A stretch of 64,000 bases of DNA from Flaviramulus sp. (GCA_030731745.1 JANQTJ010000028.1:31817-95816), one strand, 5' to 3'. Shown: positions 38,711-48,425, numbered from the stretch's first letter. The notes: generated by a model not told the origin, from the sequence alone. A program made the numbers and translations.

Positions 38711-38797
38711 TTAGAGTTTTGAGAAATAAGTGACTAAAAAGAAACGTGTTAATGCAAAAATAATAATGGCGATTATAAGAATTATGGTGTCGTTCAT
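38711..38797 (-). CDS. Small ORF encoding the missing RmuC-type N-terminal TM anchor
   Basis: MNDTIILIIAIIIFALTRFFLVTYFSKL* in frame with rmuC; downstream codons SKSERSTLEERQNQ lead directly into rmuC. Confidence 0.6.
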   Translation of the reverse strand: MNDTIILIIAIIIFALTRFFLVTYFSKL

Positions 38798-38848
38798 TTA
38801 AATGGAACTAAAAAATTTTTAGCTATAAAATTACATTTTATAAAATAA

Positions 38849-38874
38849 AAAAAACGCCAAAAAAGCGTTTTTTT
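38849..38874. terminator. Terminator
   Basis: AAAACGC-caaaaaa-GCGTTTTTTT. Confidence 0.7.
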
Positions 38875-38896
38875 AAGAATTATTATTTTTTAAATT

Positions 38897-39481
38897 CTAG
38901 GCTGTTTGTAAATATTTTTTTGCAACAAACTCGAAGCTAAAATACATAACTGCTGTAAAAAATAAATCTCCAATTACCGAATTTCTAAAAAACGGAATAG
39001 CTAATGTGTAACATTCTACTAAACCACCAATAGTTTTAGGATATCCAATTAACCAATCACCAAAATTTGTAATTACAAAAAAGCTTAAACTTGATATCAA
39101 AACACTTGAAATGCCTATTTTTTTTGATTTTATTCCAATAAAACTTATTAAAATAAATGCTAGATAAACAAAAATTGAAATAGCAGAAAAGCCTAAAAAC
39201 AAATCGGATATAAACATAGCTATTAATGGCACCAGAAAGGCATATTTTTTATTTGTAAAATAAACACCAGAAAAAAGAGCCATGGCTGTAATTGGTGTAA
39301 CGTTTGGTAAATGTGGAAACAAACGTATAATAGCAGCTATTAAAACGAATGAAATTATAACGAGTTGTTTTTTACTTAGTAAAGAAGTCATGATAATTTT
39401 TTTATACTTCAAAAATAATACTAATAGTTGATACAATAAAATAAAAATGATGTTTATATTAGCTAAGAATTTTGGTTTCAT
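38897..39481 (-). CDS. DUF6580-like putative membrane transport protein (true start probably nearer 39391)
   Basis: Multi-TM; RLFPHLPNVTPITAMALFSGVYF; GDLFFTAVMYFSFEF; next to cobalamin riboswitch. Confidence 0.65.
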   Translation of the reverse strand: MKPKFLANINIIFILLYQLLVLFLKYKKIIMTSLLSKKQLVIISFVLIAAIIRLFPHLPNVTPITAMALFSGVYFTNKKYAFLVPLIAMFISDLFLGFSAISIFVYLAFILISFIGIKSKKIGISSVLISSLSFFVITNFGDWLIGYPKTIGGLVECYTLAIPFFRNSVIGDLFFTAVMYFSFEFVAKKYLQTA

Positions 39482-39496
39482 TTGATTTTAAATTAA

Positions 39497-39655
39497 ATGG
39501 ATTAAAAGGGAATCTGGTGAGATTAAATTGTTTTCAAGTCCAGAACTGTTCCCGCAACTGTAAGCTATAAAGCTTCATGTTAAACTTCAAAGTCACTGAA
39601 GATTTTTCTTTGGGAAGACCAACATGAAGACGCAAGTCAGGAGACCTGCCATTTT
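39497..39655 (+). promoter_or_regulatory. Cobalamin (AdoCbl-type) riboswitch
   Basis: GGGAATCTGGTGAG...CCAGAACTGTTCCCGCAACTGTAA...GGGAAGACC...GCAAGTCAGGAGACCTGCC consensus elements. Confidence 0.92.
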
Positions 39656-39733
39656 CAAAAGGAATAAGTTAAACTTTCGGGATAAAAGTTTGCGTATGAT
39701 AATCCATGCGATTCTCGAGTAATGAATCTTTAA

Positions 39734-41605
39734 ATGAAAAAAAAAACACATGTTTTTGGTTTACTGTGTATTGGTATATCAATGGTTGGGTTTGCACAAA
39801 AGCAAATCGATTCTACAAAAGTGCAACAACTTGATGAAGTTGTTATTACAGATTCGCGTTTTGAATTAAAACGTGAAAATTCAGGTAAAACGGTTATTAA
39901 AATTTCTAGAAATGAAATTGAAAATAATCAAGGGAGAACTATTTCAGAGTTGATTAATTCCAAAAGTGGTATTGAGATTAATGGAAGCCGTAGTGCTGAA
40001 GGTAATAATTTAGGCTATTACGTTAGAGGAGGAAATAACAGACAAGTTTTAATACTAATTGATGGAATTCAAGTGAATGACCCCTCTTTAGTTTCTAATG
40101 ATTTTGATTTAAGATTATTTGATTTAAATACTGTTGAATCTATCGAAATAATTAAGGGTGCAGCTAGTACATTATATGGTAATGGGGCAGCTACAGCTGT
40201 TATAAATATTACCACTAAAAAAGCATCTAGCAATTCAATAGCTGGAAGTTTTTCTTCAGTTATAGGTACCAATCAACCAAAAAATGATTTAAATTATAAC
40301 GTTGCTAGTTTTACTAACAATGTATCCGTAAATGGTTCCGTAGATAAATTTAATTATGTTGTTAGTTTTGGAAATAAATTTGTTGATGGTTTATCAGCAG
40401 CAAAATCAGAAACTCCCGAAAAAGACTCATTTTCGAGGTATAATACCAATGTTAGTCTAGGATATAAGGCTTCAGATAAACTTGAAATTACTGGTTTTGC
40501 TAGTTACGATAAGTTTAAAACAGCTATTGATGGTTTTCCGCCCCCAATTTTTGCTTTTGCTGATACAGATGATGCATATATTTCGGAACAAACTCGCTTT
40601 GGAATCGCCCCAAAGTTTAATTATAACAATGGGAGTTTTCAAGTAAATGCTGCGTTTTCTAAAATAAATAGAGAAACTATATCCTCATTTTCAACTACTA
40701 ACGAAGCTCAAAGTTTTGTTTTAGATGCCTTTAATAAGTATATAATTAATGATAAATTTTATACAATAATTGGTATTAATTATGGTGAATATGAAAGTTT
40801 ATTTAATACCGATGAGTCCTTTACAAATACCGATCCGTACTTAAATGTGGTTTACGTATCAGATTTTGGTTTTAATTTGAATGCAGGTGGCCGTTTAAAT
40901 AATCATAGTACCTATGGCTCGCATTTGGTTTATAGCTTAAATCCATCGTACAATATTAAATTAAAAGAGGGGTATACTAAATTGTTTGGCTCTTATGCTA
41001 CCTCATTTATTGCGCCTAATTTGTCACAATTATTTGGGTTTTTTGGCCCAAACCCTGATTTACAACCCGAGGAAAACACGACTACGGAAGCTGGTTTAGA
41101 ATTTAATACCAAAAATGGATTGAGAGTTAATGGGGTTTATTTTAATAGAAAAGAAGAAAATACCATTATTTACACAACCAATTATGAAAATGCTACTACA
41201 GAAGCAACCGTTCATGGTTTTGAGTTTGAAGCAGAATTAAAGATTATTAAAAACTTAAATATAAGTACAAACTATACGTTTACAGAATTAAAAGGTGGGT
41301 TGCGTTTACGCCTACCAAAACATAAGGTAAATACAAGTTTGGGATATCAATGGAATGAAAAAAACTATGCTTCATTAAATTATCAATTTGTAGGAAGTAG
41401 GACAGATTTAGATTTTTCAACATTTGAAAATATTGAATTAAAAGCCTTTTCTTTAGTTGATTTTTATTTTAGTCAAAAATTAATAAATACTAAGCTGAAG
41501 CTTTTTATTAGCATCGCTAATATTTTTAATGAAGATTATTTTGAAATTTTGGGGTACACAACAAAAGGAAGAAATATTAATTTAGGATTAAATATAAATT
41601 TGTAA
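39734..41605 (+). CDS. TonB-dependent receptor, probable cobalamin receptor (BtuB-like)
   Basis: TonB box/plug (LDEVVITDSRF, YYVRGGNNRQVLILIDGIQVND) and barrel; directly downstream of cobalamin riboswitch. Confidence 0.88.
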   Translation: MKKKTHVFGLLCIGISMVGFAQKQIDSTKVQQLDEVVITDSRFELKRENSGKTVIKISRNEIENNQGRTISELINSKSGIEINGSRSAEGNNLGYYVRGGNNRQVLILIDGIQVNDPSLVSNDFDLRLFDLNTVESIEIIKGAASTLYGNGAATAVINITTKKASSNSIAGSFSSVIGTNQPKNDLNYNVASFTNNVSVNGSVDKFNYVVSFGNKFVDGLSAAKSETPEKDSFSRYNTNVSLGYKASDKLEITGFASYDKFKTAIDGFPPPIFAFADTDDAYISEQTRFGIAPKFNYNNGSFQVNAAFSKINRETISSFSTTNEAQSFVLDAFNKYIINDKFYTIIGINYGEYESLFNTDESFTNTDPYLNVVYVSDFGFNLNAGGRLNNHSTYGSHLVYSLNPSYNIKLKEGYTKLFGSYATSFIAPNLSQLFGFFGPNPDLQPEENTTTEAGLEFNTKNGLRVNGVYFNRKEENTIIYTTNYENATTEATVHGFEFEAELKIIKNLNISTNYTFTELKGGLRLRLPKHKVNTSLGYQWNEKNYASLNYQFVGSRTDLDFSTFENIELKAFSLVDFYFSQKLINTKLKLFISIANIFNEDYFEILGYTTKGRNINLGLNINL

Positions 41606-41623
41606 CACAAATTTTACAACTAA

Positions 41624-41660
41624 AAAAGCCTCATACTAAATTGAATATGAGGCTTTTTTT
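41624..41660. terminator. Bidirectional terminator
   Basis: AAAAGCCTCATA / TATGAGGCTTTTTTT. Confidence 0.85.
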
Positions 41661-41673
41661 ATTCATAAAAAAA

Positions 41674-43107
41674 TTAATCGATAATCATGCCGCCTTCACG
41701 AGGATTAAAATCGTTACTGTCTTTTATTAATTTTAAAGACGATTTAGCCTGAGATTTTATTAAAGATAATTTCCCAATTGAGTTTTCAATATCTGATAGT
41801 GCTAGTGCAAGCATAGGCTCGTTTATATCGCCCAAAATACCATAATTAATTGGCCTTTCTTCATAATCAAAACCTAGAGATGGTACTAAACCTGAACCAG
41901 GTACAGCTTCATTATTTTTATTTACCCCATTAGCTATAAGTGGTTGCATAGCATAAGTGTGATTGGGATTTACATCCTCTCTGTTAAAATTTGGTGAATC
42001 ATAAAGCGTTCTTGATGCTTGTGTTTTTCCAGTTGTATTAGAGCCTATTTGAATAACTTGAATGTAAGAAGATAATCCATTAATTAAACCCTCACTGGCA
42101 GAAGCACTTCTGCTTGTGGTTAGTACGTATAGTTTATTAAGATTTAGACTATTAATTGGATTGCCATTTTCTAATTGTGTTTGAAAATTATAATCAGTAT
42201 TCTGTGATTCAAAATTTTCATTATAGATCAGTTTTGTAAAAACTTCACCTGGAAATTGCCCTGTAATCATGCTAGCTAAGTAGGTTTCAATACTCACACG
42301 TCCACCGGGATTGTAGCGTAAATCTAAAACCAAATGTTGTACATTATTATTGTTAAAATTTGCAAAAACATTATTTAATTCAATTTCTGAGCCTGCTGTA
42401 AAGCCGTTGTACATTATATAGCCAACATTTTGACCACCAACATTATAAATATCTGATAAGTAAACAGGGTTTTCTGTATATACTGCTTTAGTAAGGGTTA
42501 TGTTTTCTGTGGTGGGTTCGATAAAATCATCTTCTGTTTCTGGTGTACCATTATCGTTAAAAACACCTAAATTCAGCGTGTAAGAATCTTGACTCAAAAG
42601 CTGAGAAAAATTAGTTTCATTTAAAGCAGTACCATTTATACCATAAAAAACATCACCACGCTCAATTCCATTTGATGATGCGCTAGTGTTTGGAAGTACT
42701 AATCTCACTACACCAATAACATCTGTAGTGCTGTTTGGAGCAAAAAACAAACTAAACTCCATCCCGTTTACTGTTGCCGTTCCTTGGAATTGTTGCTCTA
42801 AAGCAATATAATCATCCACTATCCAACTAAATCTATCAACGGTTTCTCTTTGGAAAATTAAGCTTTCAAATAAATCTTCTGGCTCAGTAAAAGAGTTTAA
42901 ATAATCTGCATATTCTTGATTTGTAGTAAATCTATCATTGGCTAGATTTGATATATCTGATTTATATAAGTAGAAGATATTCATTCCTTTCCATACAAAA
43001 TCATTTATTTCGCTGGCAAATATTTGAGTATCATCATCATCTTCGAAACAGCTTATGGATATGAAAGAAAAAATAAGCAGAAGTAAAAGTACTTTTAAAT
43101 TTTTCAT
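41674..43107 (-). CDS. S41 family peptidase lipoprotein
   Basis: Lipobox; HLVLDLRYNPGGRVSIETYLASMI; LTTSRSASASEGLINGL. Confidence 0.9.
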   Translation of the reverse strand: MKNLKVLLLLLIFSFISISCFEDDDDTQIFASEINDFVWKGMNIFYLYKSDISNLANDRFTTNQEYADYLNSFTEPEDLFESLIFQRETVDRFSWIVDDYIALEQQFQGTATVNGMEFSLFFAPNSTTDVIGVVRLVLPNTSASSNGIERGDVFYGINGTALNETNFSQLLSQDSYTLNLGVFNDNGTPETEDDFIEPTTENITLTKAVYTENPVYLSDIYNVGGQNVGYIMYNGFTAGSEIELNNVFANFNNNNVQHLVLDLRYNPGGRVSIETYLASMITGQFPGEVFTKLIYNENFESQNTDYNFQTQLENGNPINSLNLNKLYVLTTSRSASASEGLINGLSSYIQVIQIGSNTTGKTQASRTLYDSPNFNREDVNPNHTYAMQPLIANGVNKNNEAVPGSGLVPSLGFDYEERPINYGILGDINEPMLALALSDIENSIGKLSLIKSQAKSSLKLIKDSNDFNPREGGMIID

Positions 43108-43270
43108 GGCAATTCTTTTTATTCTAAGTAGTCTATAAAACCCTAAATTTACTTACATTATTGTGTAATAAAAAATAATTAATTGAAATTGTTTATTCTA
43201 GAAATGAGTCAATAAACTTTGGGTTATTAAAAAGGCTTCTATTTTATAAATTGCATGATGTTGATAGCTT

Positions 43271-43354
43271 GCGTAAGGGATTGAACGGTTTGTTTGAGCT
43301 CGCCGACCTAGGAGGAAGCGAGTAGTGAAAGCCCAACCCGATAGGGTTATGCTC
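43271..43354 (+). repeat. Intergenic structural repeat, copy A
   Basis: GCGTAAGGGATTGAACGGTTT..CTCGC..GCGAG..TAGTGAAAGCCCAACCCGATAGGGTT; shares blocks with reverse complement of 63822-63895. Confidence 0.55.
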
Positions 43355-43456
43355 TAAAAATTATTTTTTTTTATTGGTGATGTAACAAAATAAATAGGTT
43401 GTCGTCGTAATAACAAATAGCCTTAATAAAGCTATTTTAACTAAACCAAACCAAAA

Positions 43457-43966
43457 ATGACTCAAGCGGAGTTTTTAAATATTGTAATGCCTTTTAAAGA
43501 TAAAGTGTTTCGTTTAGCGAAACGATTACTGGTATCTACGGAAGAAGCTGAAGATGCTACGCAGGAGGTGCTTATGAAATTGTGGCATAATAAAAAGAAG
43601 ATACAAGAGTATAAAAATGTAGAGGCTTTTTCGATGACTATGACAAAGAATTTTTGTTTTGATAAATTAAAATCTAAACAAGCACAAAATTTAAAAATTG
43701 TACATAGTAATTATGAAGATGGAAATACACCTTTGCAAAAACAAATTGAGTTAAACGATAGTGTAAATTGGGTTGCAAAAATAATTGAAGCATTACCTGA
43801 ACAACAAAAAATGATAATTCAGCTTAGAGATATTGAAGCATACGATTTAGATGAGATAGCCCAGATGTTAGATATGAATAATACAGCAGTACGTGTAAAC
43901 TTATCGAGAGCTAGAAAAACAATAAGAGAAAAATTAACTAATACACATAATTATGGTATTAAATAA
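43457..43966 (+). CDS. RNA polymerase sigma factor, ECF
   Basis: EDATQEVLMKLWHNKKKIQEYKNVEAFSMTMTKNFCFDKLK; LPEQQKMIIQLRDIEAYDLDEIAQML. Confidence 0.92.
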   Translation: MTQAEFLNIVMPFKDKVFRLAKRLLVSTEEAEDATQEVLMKLWHNKKKIQEYKNVEAFSMTMTKNFCFDKLKSKQAQNLKIVHSNYEDGNTPLQKQIELNDSVNWVAKIIEALPEQQKMIIQLRDIEAYDLDEIAQMLDMNNTAVRVNLSRARKTIREKLTNTHNYGIK

Positions 43967-44438
43967 TATAGAAAAATTACTAGTAAAGTACGAGAACGGT
44001 GAAACATCCCTTAAAGAGGAGCAAGTATTGAAAAACTATTTTACCAGCGATACTGTTGCTCCATATTTAGAAATGTATAAACCTATGTTTGATTATTTTT
44101 TGGTAAATCAACAAGAGCAATTTACTAAACACGTTCCATTAAAAACTAAGCGAACTTTTAATTACAAATGGATTTCTGTTGCAGCCGTAGCTGTTCTTAT
44201 GTTAGGATTTTATTTTAAAGAGCCTGTGGTATCTTCTTATAACGAATATACTTATGGAACTTACGATAATCCTGAAGAAGCCCTTAACGAACTTGAAAAT
44301 TCGTTAGCCATGATTTCAAATCATTTTAATAAAGGAACCTCTACTGTAAATTATTTAAATGAGGTAAACAAAGGTACCTCTACACTAGGGTATTTAAATG
44401 AAATTGAAAACACAACCAGTATAATTTTTAAAAAATAG
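43953..44438 (+). CDS. Putative membrane anti-sigma-like protein
   Basis: Overlaps sigma gene; central TM (WISVAAVAVLMLGFYF); C-terminal 13-aa tandem repeat. Confidence 0.6.
   Translation: MVLNNIEKLLVKYENGETSLKEEQVLKNYFTSDTVAPYLEMYKPMFDYFLVNQQEQFTKHVPLKTKRTFNYKWISVAAVAVLMLGFYFKEPVVSSYNEYTYGTYDNPEEALNELENSLAMISNHFNKGTSTVNYLNEVNKGTSTLGYLNEIENTTSIIFKK
44328..44405 (+). repeat. 39-bp in-frame tandem duplication
   Basis: NKGTSTVNYLNEV | NKGTSTLGYLNEI. Confidence 0.85.
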
Positions 44439-44473
44439 AAAAAACAAAACAATAATAAATTAAAATAAAAACG

Positions 44474-45034
44474 ATGAAAAATAAATTAATAGTATTTGTA
44501 ATGGCGATTATGTTATTACCATTAACAGGGATGGCACAAAAGGATATCTTTGAAAAGTATAGCGACGATTCTAATGTTACTTATGTATCCATTAAACCTA
44601 AAATGTTTCAAATGATTGCAAAAATGGGTATTAACGTAGATGATCCTGAGGCAAGAGCTTTTATGGATATGGTTAATAGTATTACCAGCTTTAAAACCAT
44701 TGTAACAGATAACAAAGTGATTTCTGCAGATATATCTAAATGGGTAAAATCTCGTGCTAGCTCGCTTGAAGAATTGATGGAAGTTAGAGATGATGGGACC
44801 AATGTAAACTTCTATGTAAAAGAAGGAAAAGATTCAGACCATGTAAAAGAGCTTTTAATATTTGTGAATGGCATAGATAAAAAGATGGATGATAAAATTG
44901 AAATTAATGGTAAAGAGCGTAAAATTGAAACTGTAGTGGTTTCACTTACTGGAGACATTAATTTAAATGAGATTTCTAAACTTACTGATAAGATGAATAT
45001 TCCAGGAGGGAAACATTTAGAAAAAAGTAAATAA
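44474..45034 (+). CDS. DUF4252-like protein (copy 1)
   Basis: Signal peptide; LMEVRDDGTNVNFYVKEGKDSDHVKELLIFVNG; VVVSLTGDINLNEISKL. Confidence 0.8.
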   Translation: MKNKLIVFVMAIMLLPLTGMAQKDIFEKYSDDSNVTYVSIKPKMFQMIAKMGINVDDPEARAFMDMVNSITSFKTIVTDNKVISADISKWVKSRASSLEELMEVRDDGTNVNFYVKEGKDSDHVKELLIFVNGIDKKMDDKIEINGKERKIETVVVSLTGDINLNEISKLTDKMNIPGGKHLEKSK

Positions 45035-45045
45035 AAACAGCAATC

Positions 45046-45588
45046 ATGCAACGAACAATCAAATATATTATTTACACCTTTATAACCACAGTTATGTTAA
45101 CTAGCTGTGGTAATGAGGTAAGTTTACAACGCTATTATGTAGACAATCAGGAATCTAAAAATTTTATTACTCAAGATTTACCACTTTCTATGATAGAAAT
45201 TGATAAATCAAACTTTACAGAAGAGCAGTTAGAAGCTTATGCATCTGTTAGTAAATTAAATTTTTTAGGTTACAAGTCTAATGATTCTAATATGGAAGCT
45301 TATAGCTCTGAAATTGAAAAAGTTAAAACTATATTGAAGAACAGTAAGTATAATGATTTGATGGAGTTTAGTGATAAAGGCAATAAAATACTTGTAAAAT
45401 ATGTTGGTGATGATGATGAAGCAGATGAGGTTATTGTTTTTGGAAGTTCAAAAGAAATCGGCTTTGGAATTGTTAGAATTTTGGGAAATAATATGAATCC
45501 GGAAAAAATGATGACTTTAATTTCTACTATGCAAAATTCTAATATGGAGACATCTAAATTTCAAGATATTATGAATTTTTTTAAGTAA
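45046..45588 (+). CDS. DUF4252-like lipoprotein (copy 2)
   Basis: Lipobox LTSCG; same architecture as upstream gene. Confidence 0.75.
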   Translation: MQRTIKYIIYTFITTVMLTSCGNEVSLQRYYVDNQESKNFITQDLPLSMIEIDKSNFTEEQLEAYASVSKLNFLGYKSNDSNMEAYSSEIEKVKTILKNSKYNDLMEFSDKGNKILVKYVGDDDEADEVIVFGSSKEIGFGIVRILGNNMNPEKMMTLISTMQNSNMETSKFQDIMNFFK

Positions 45589-45617
45589 ATAGGAATTCAT
45601 TTAAATATGAAAACAAT

Positions 45618-45647
45618 AAAAAAGCTTCCTTACAAGGAAGCTTTTTT
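45618..45647. terminator. Bidirectional terminator
   Basis: AAAAAAGCTTCCTTACAAGGAAGCTTTTTT. Confidence 0.85.
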
Positions 45648-45842
45648 ATTTATATCGTCTTGGTTCTTGGGATTTACTTTGACTTTTGAAATGGTATAAA
45701 TCAAGTTTATAATGATAGCTAAAAAAACAAGTGTAAAACCAGTTAAAACAACAAAATTATCAAGGATGTCTAGAATACCGAAAACAAAAATGCTTCCTGC
45801 TAAAAATCCGGTTAGTATTAAAGATTGATTGTTGCTTAACAT
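45630..45842 (-). CDS. Small membrane protein, hypothetical
   Basis: 70 aa, two predicted TM segments. Confidence 0.5.
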   Translation of the reverse strand: MLSNNQSLILTGFLAGSIFVFGILDILDNFVVLTGFTLVFLAIIINLIYTISKVKVNPKNQDDINKKASL

Positions 45843-45848
45843 AAAAAA

Positions 45849-47219
45849 TTAAATTCCTGTAAAGTTACTAGGGGTAATACGTTTTAATTCTTCTTTTATT
45901 GTATTAGATACTTCTAATGTATCAATAAAATTAGAAATTAAGTTTTGATTAATTTTTTCATTAGTTCTCGTTAAACCCTTTAATGCTTCGTATGGATTAG
46001 GATAGCCTTCTCTTCTCAAAATAGTTTGAATAGCTTCAGCAACTACTGCCCAGTTATTTTCTAAATCTTCTGCAAATTTAGGTTCGTTTAATAATAACTT
46101 ATTTAAACCTTTTAATGTGGATTTAAAACCAATTATTGTATGTCCAAAAGGCACACCAACATTACGTAAAACCGTACTATCTGTAAGATCTCTTTGTAAT
46201 CTAGATATTGGTAATTTAGCAGATAAATGTTCAAAAATAGCATTAGCAATACCTAAATTTCCTTCTGAGTTTTCAAAATCTATCGGATTTACTTTATGAG
46301 GCATAGCACTACTTCCAACTTCGCCGGCTTTAATTATTTGTTTAAAATAATCCATTGATACATAGGTCCAAATATCTCTATCTAAATCAATTATGATAGT
46401 ATTAATTCGCTTTAAGGCATCAAAAAGCGCCGCCATATGGTCGTAGTGTTCAATTTGTGTTGTTGGGAATGAATGCTGTAAACCTAATTTTTCTTGAACA
46501 AATTTACCTCCAAAAGCTTTCCAATCAATATTCGGATAAGCTACATGGTGGGCATTAAAATTACCAGTAGCTCCGCCAAATTTTGCAGCACTAGGGATGT
46601 CATTTAATAAATTGAATTGTTCTTCTAAACGCACCACAAAAACGGCTATTTCTTTACCAAGTCGGGTAGGAGATGCTGGCTGCCCATGCGTTCTTGCTAG
46701 CATAGATATGGATGCCCAATCTTTTGATAATTCTTTAAGTTTATTTAGGATAATCAAATATTCTGGGACATACACATCATTCATAGCTTCCTTTATACTT
46801 AAAGGAATTGCTGTATTGTTTATGTCTTGTGAGGTTAAACCAAAGTGGATAAATTCTTTATATTGAGATAATCCTAGAGCATCAAATTTTTCTTTAATAA
46901 AATATTCAACGGCTTTTACATCATGGTTTGTAACACTTTCAATTTTTTTAATAGCTAGTGCATCATCCGTTGAGAAGTCATTGTAAATAGCTCTTAAATT
47001 ATCAAAAACTGAATTTTCAACAGCTTTAAGTTGTGGTAAAGGGATTTCACACAAAGCAATAAAGTATTCAATTTCAACTAAAACACGATATTTTATTAAA
47101 GCTTCTTCAGAAAAATAATTAGCTAATTCATTTACTTTATTTCTATATCTTCCATCAATTGGTGAGATGGCATTTAATGCTGATAATAACATATTTGCTT
47201 TGTTTTTTTGAAGTTGCAA
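45849..47219 (-). CDS. purB: Adenylosuccinate lyase
   Basis: ALNAISPIDGRYRNKV; EVGSSAMPHKVNPIDFENSEGN signature. Confidence 0.95.
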   Translation of the reverse strand: MQLQKNKANMLLSALNAISPIDGRYRNKVNELANYFSEEALIKYRVLVEIEYFIALCEIPLPQLKAVENSVFDNLRAIYNDFSTDDALAIKKIESVTNHDVKAVEYFIKEKFDALGLSQYKEFIHFGLTSQDINNTAIPLSIKEAMNDVYVPEYLIILNKLKELSKDWASISMLARTHGQPASPTRLGKEIAVFVVRLEEQFNLLNDIPSAAKFGGATGNFNAHHVAYPNIDWKAFGGKFVQEKLGLQHSFPTTQIEHYDHMAALFDALKRINTIIIDLDRDIWTYVSMDYFKQIIKAGEVGSSAMPHKVNPIDFENSEGNLGIANAIFEHLSAKLPISRLQRDLTDSTVLRNVGVPFGHTIIGFKSTLKGLNKLLLNEPKFAEDLENNWAVVAEAIQTILRREGYPNPYEALKGLTRTNEKINQNLISNFIDTLEVSNTIKEELKRITPSNFTGI

Positions 47220-47264
47220 AGATACAAAGAAAGTTAGAAGTGTAAAGTTTGAATTAATAACTTA

Positions 47265-47834
47265 TTATTGGATTTTTTTAATTTTTTTTAAAATGTGCTT
47301 AGCTCTGGATTTATAACCAGCACTTTCGCTTTGAAAGTTTTGCTGTAAAATTTCAGACAGTTCCTCATAAATCCATTTTGAATTTTTTCCAAATAGAAAA
47401 AGTGTTTCCATTGTATAAGCTTTTGTGGCTGTTTTTTGATTGGAAATTAACCAATCAAAACAAGATTCAACAATACGTTTTTCATACACGGGTAATAAGG
47501 TTTTTTTTATTGTATTTTGTTGCTTAGAAGAGAAAGTTGTTGCTATAAATTGACACACCTTTGCAACTGGTCGAACTGCAGAGTTTAAATGAATTTTATG
47601 GATATTCTTTGTAAAAAAATCTAAATGAGGTACCAAAGCATAAATATTATCATTAATAACAAACTCAAAAACCCAAGCAGCACGATAAGATACTTTATCA
47701 TCAACCATAAACATAATTTCTAAAAGTTTCGGAAATAAGTTCATGTCTTTTAAAACCATATCGGCATATTTTAGCCTACTTTTTTTACTAGCATCAACAA
47801 AGCTCAATTCTTTATAGAATTCTTCAAGTGTCAT
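47265..47834 (-). CDS. Conserved hypothetical protein (adenylosuccinate lyase-adjacent, helical-repeat-like)
   Basis: Intact 189-aa ORF, helical composition. Confidence 0.6.
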   Translation of the reverse strand: MTLEEFYKELSFVDASKKSRLKYADMVLKDMNLFPKLLEIMFMVDDKVSYRAAWVFEFVINDNIYALVPHLDFFTKNIHKIHLNSAVRPVAKVCQFIATTFSSKQQNTIKKTLLPVYEKRIVESCFDWLISNQKTATKAYTMETLFLFGKNSKWIYEELSEILQQNFQSESAGYKSRAKHILKKIKKIQ

Positions 47835-47875
47835 GGAATAATTTTCATATTTTTATATTTCTAAATTTATTTAAA

Positions 47876-48349
47876 ATGAAATTAATAAAAAAGATATTAT
47901 TAGCATTATTGTTGGTGTTTGTTGTTGCTCAATTTTTTGGGCCAGAAAAAAATCTAGGAAACCTTAGTTCTATTGAGCCCTTTTTAGCTGAAACTAATCC
48001 GCCTGAAGATGTAAAACTAATTTTAAAAGAAACTTGTTATGACTGCCATAGTGATGTTACAAGATATCCTTGGTACAATAATATAACACCAGTTAATTAT
48101 TGGTTGAATGATCATGTTAAAGATGGTAAAAAACATTTTAATATGTCTAATTGGGAAGGTAGTTCTGTGAAGAGAAAAGATCATAAATTTGAAGAACTTA
48201 TTGAAATGGTTGAAGAAAAAGAAATGCCATTAGAGTCTTACACTTGGACACATAGTGAAGCAAAACTTTCAGACAATCAAATAAAATCAGTTGTAGATTG
48301 GGCAAAAAATGTACGAATGATGTATGCCCTTGAGCCAAAACCAGAGTAA
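47876..48349 (+). CDS. Heme-binding domain-containing protein
   Basis: CYDCHSDVTRYPWYNNITPVNYWLNDHVKDGKKHFNMSNW; MKLIKKILLALLL start at 47876 preferred over ORF-track 47828. Confidence 0.85.
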   Translation: MKLIKKILLALLLVFVVAQFFGPEKNLGNLSSIEPFLAETNPPEDVKLILKETCYDCHSDVTRYPWYNNITPVNYWLNDHVKDGKKHFNMSNWEGSSVKRKDHKFEELIEMVEEKEMPLESYTWTHSEAKLSDNQIKSVVDWAKNVRMMYALEPKPE

Positions 48350-48425
48350 CTATTTCTGTTTTTTGGTTATAGTTTATATCCAAAAAAAATAGAAAATTTT
48401 ACATTGAAAAAATATTTTTGAATTA

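Noticed and set aside
46597-46866. Plus-strand ORF inside purB
   Set aside because: Shadow ORF opposite a highly conserved enzyme gene.
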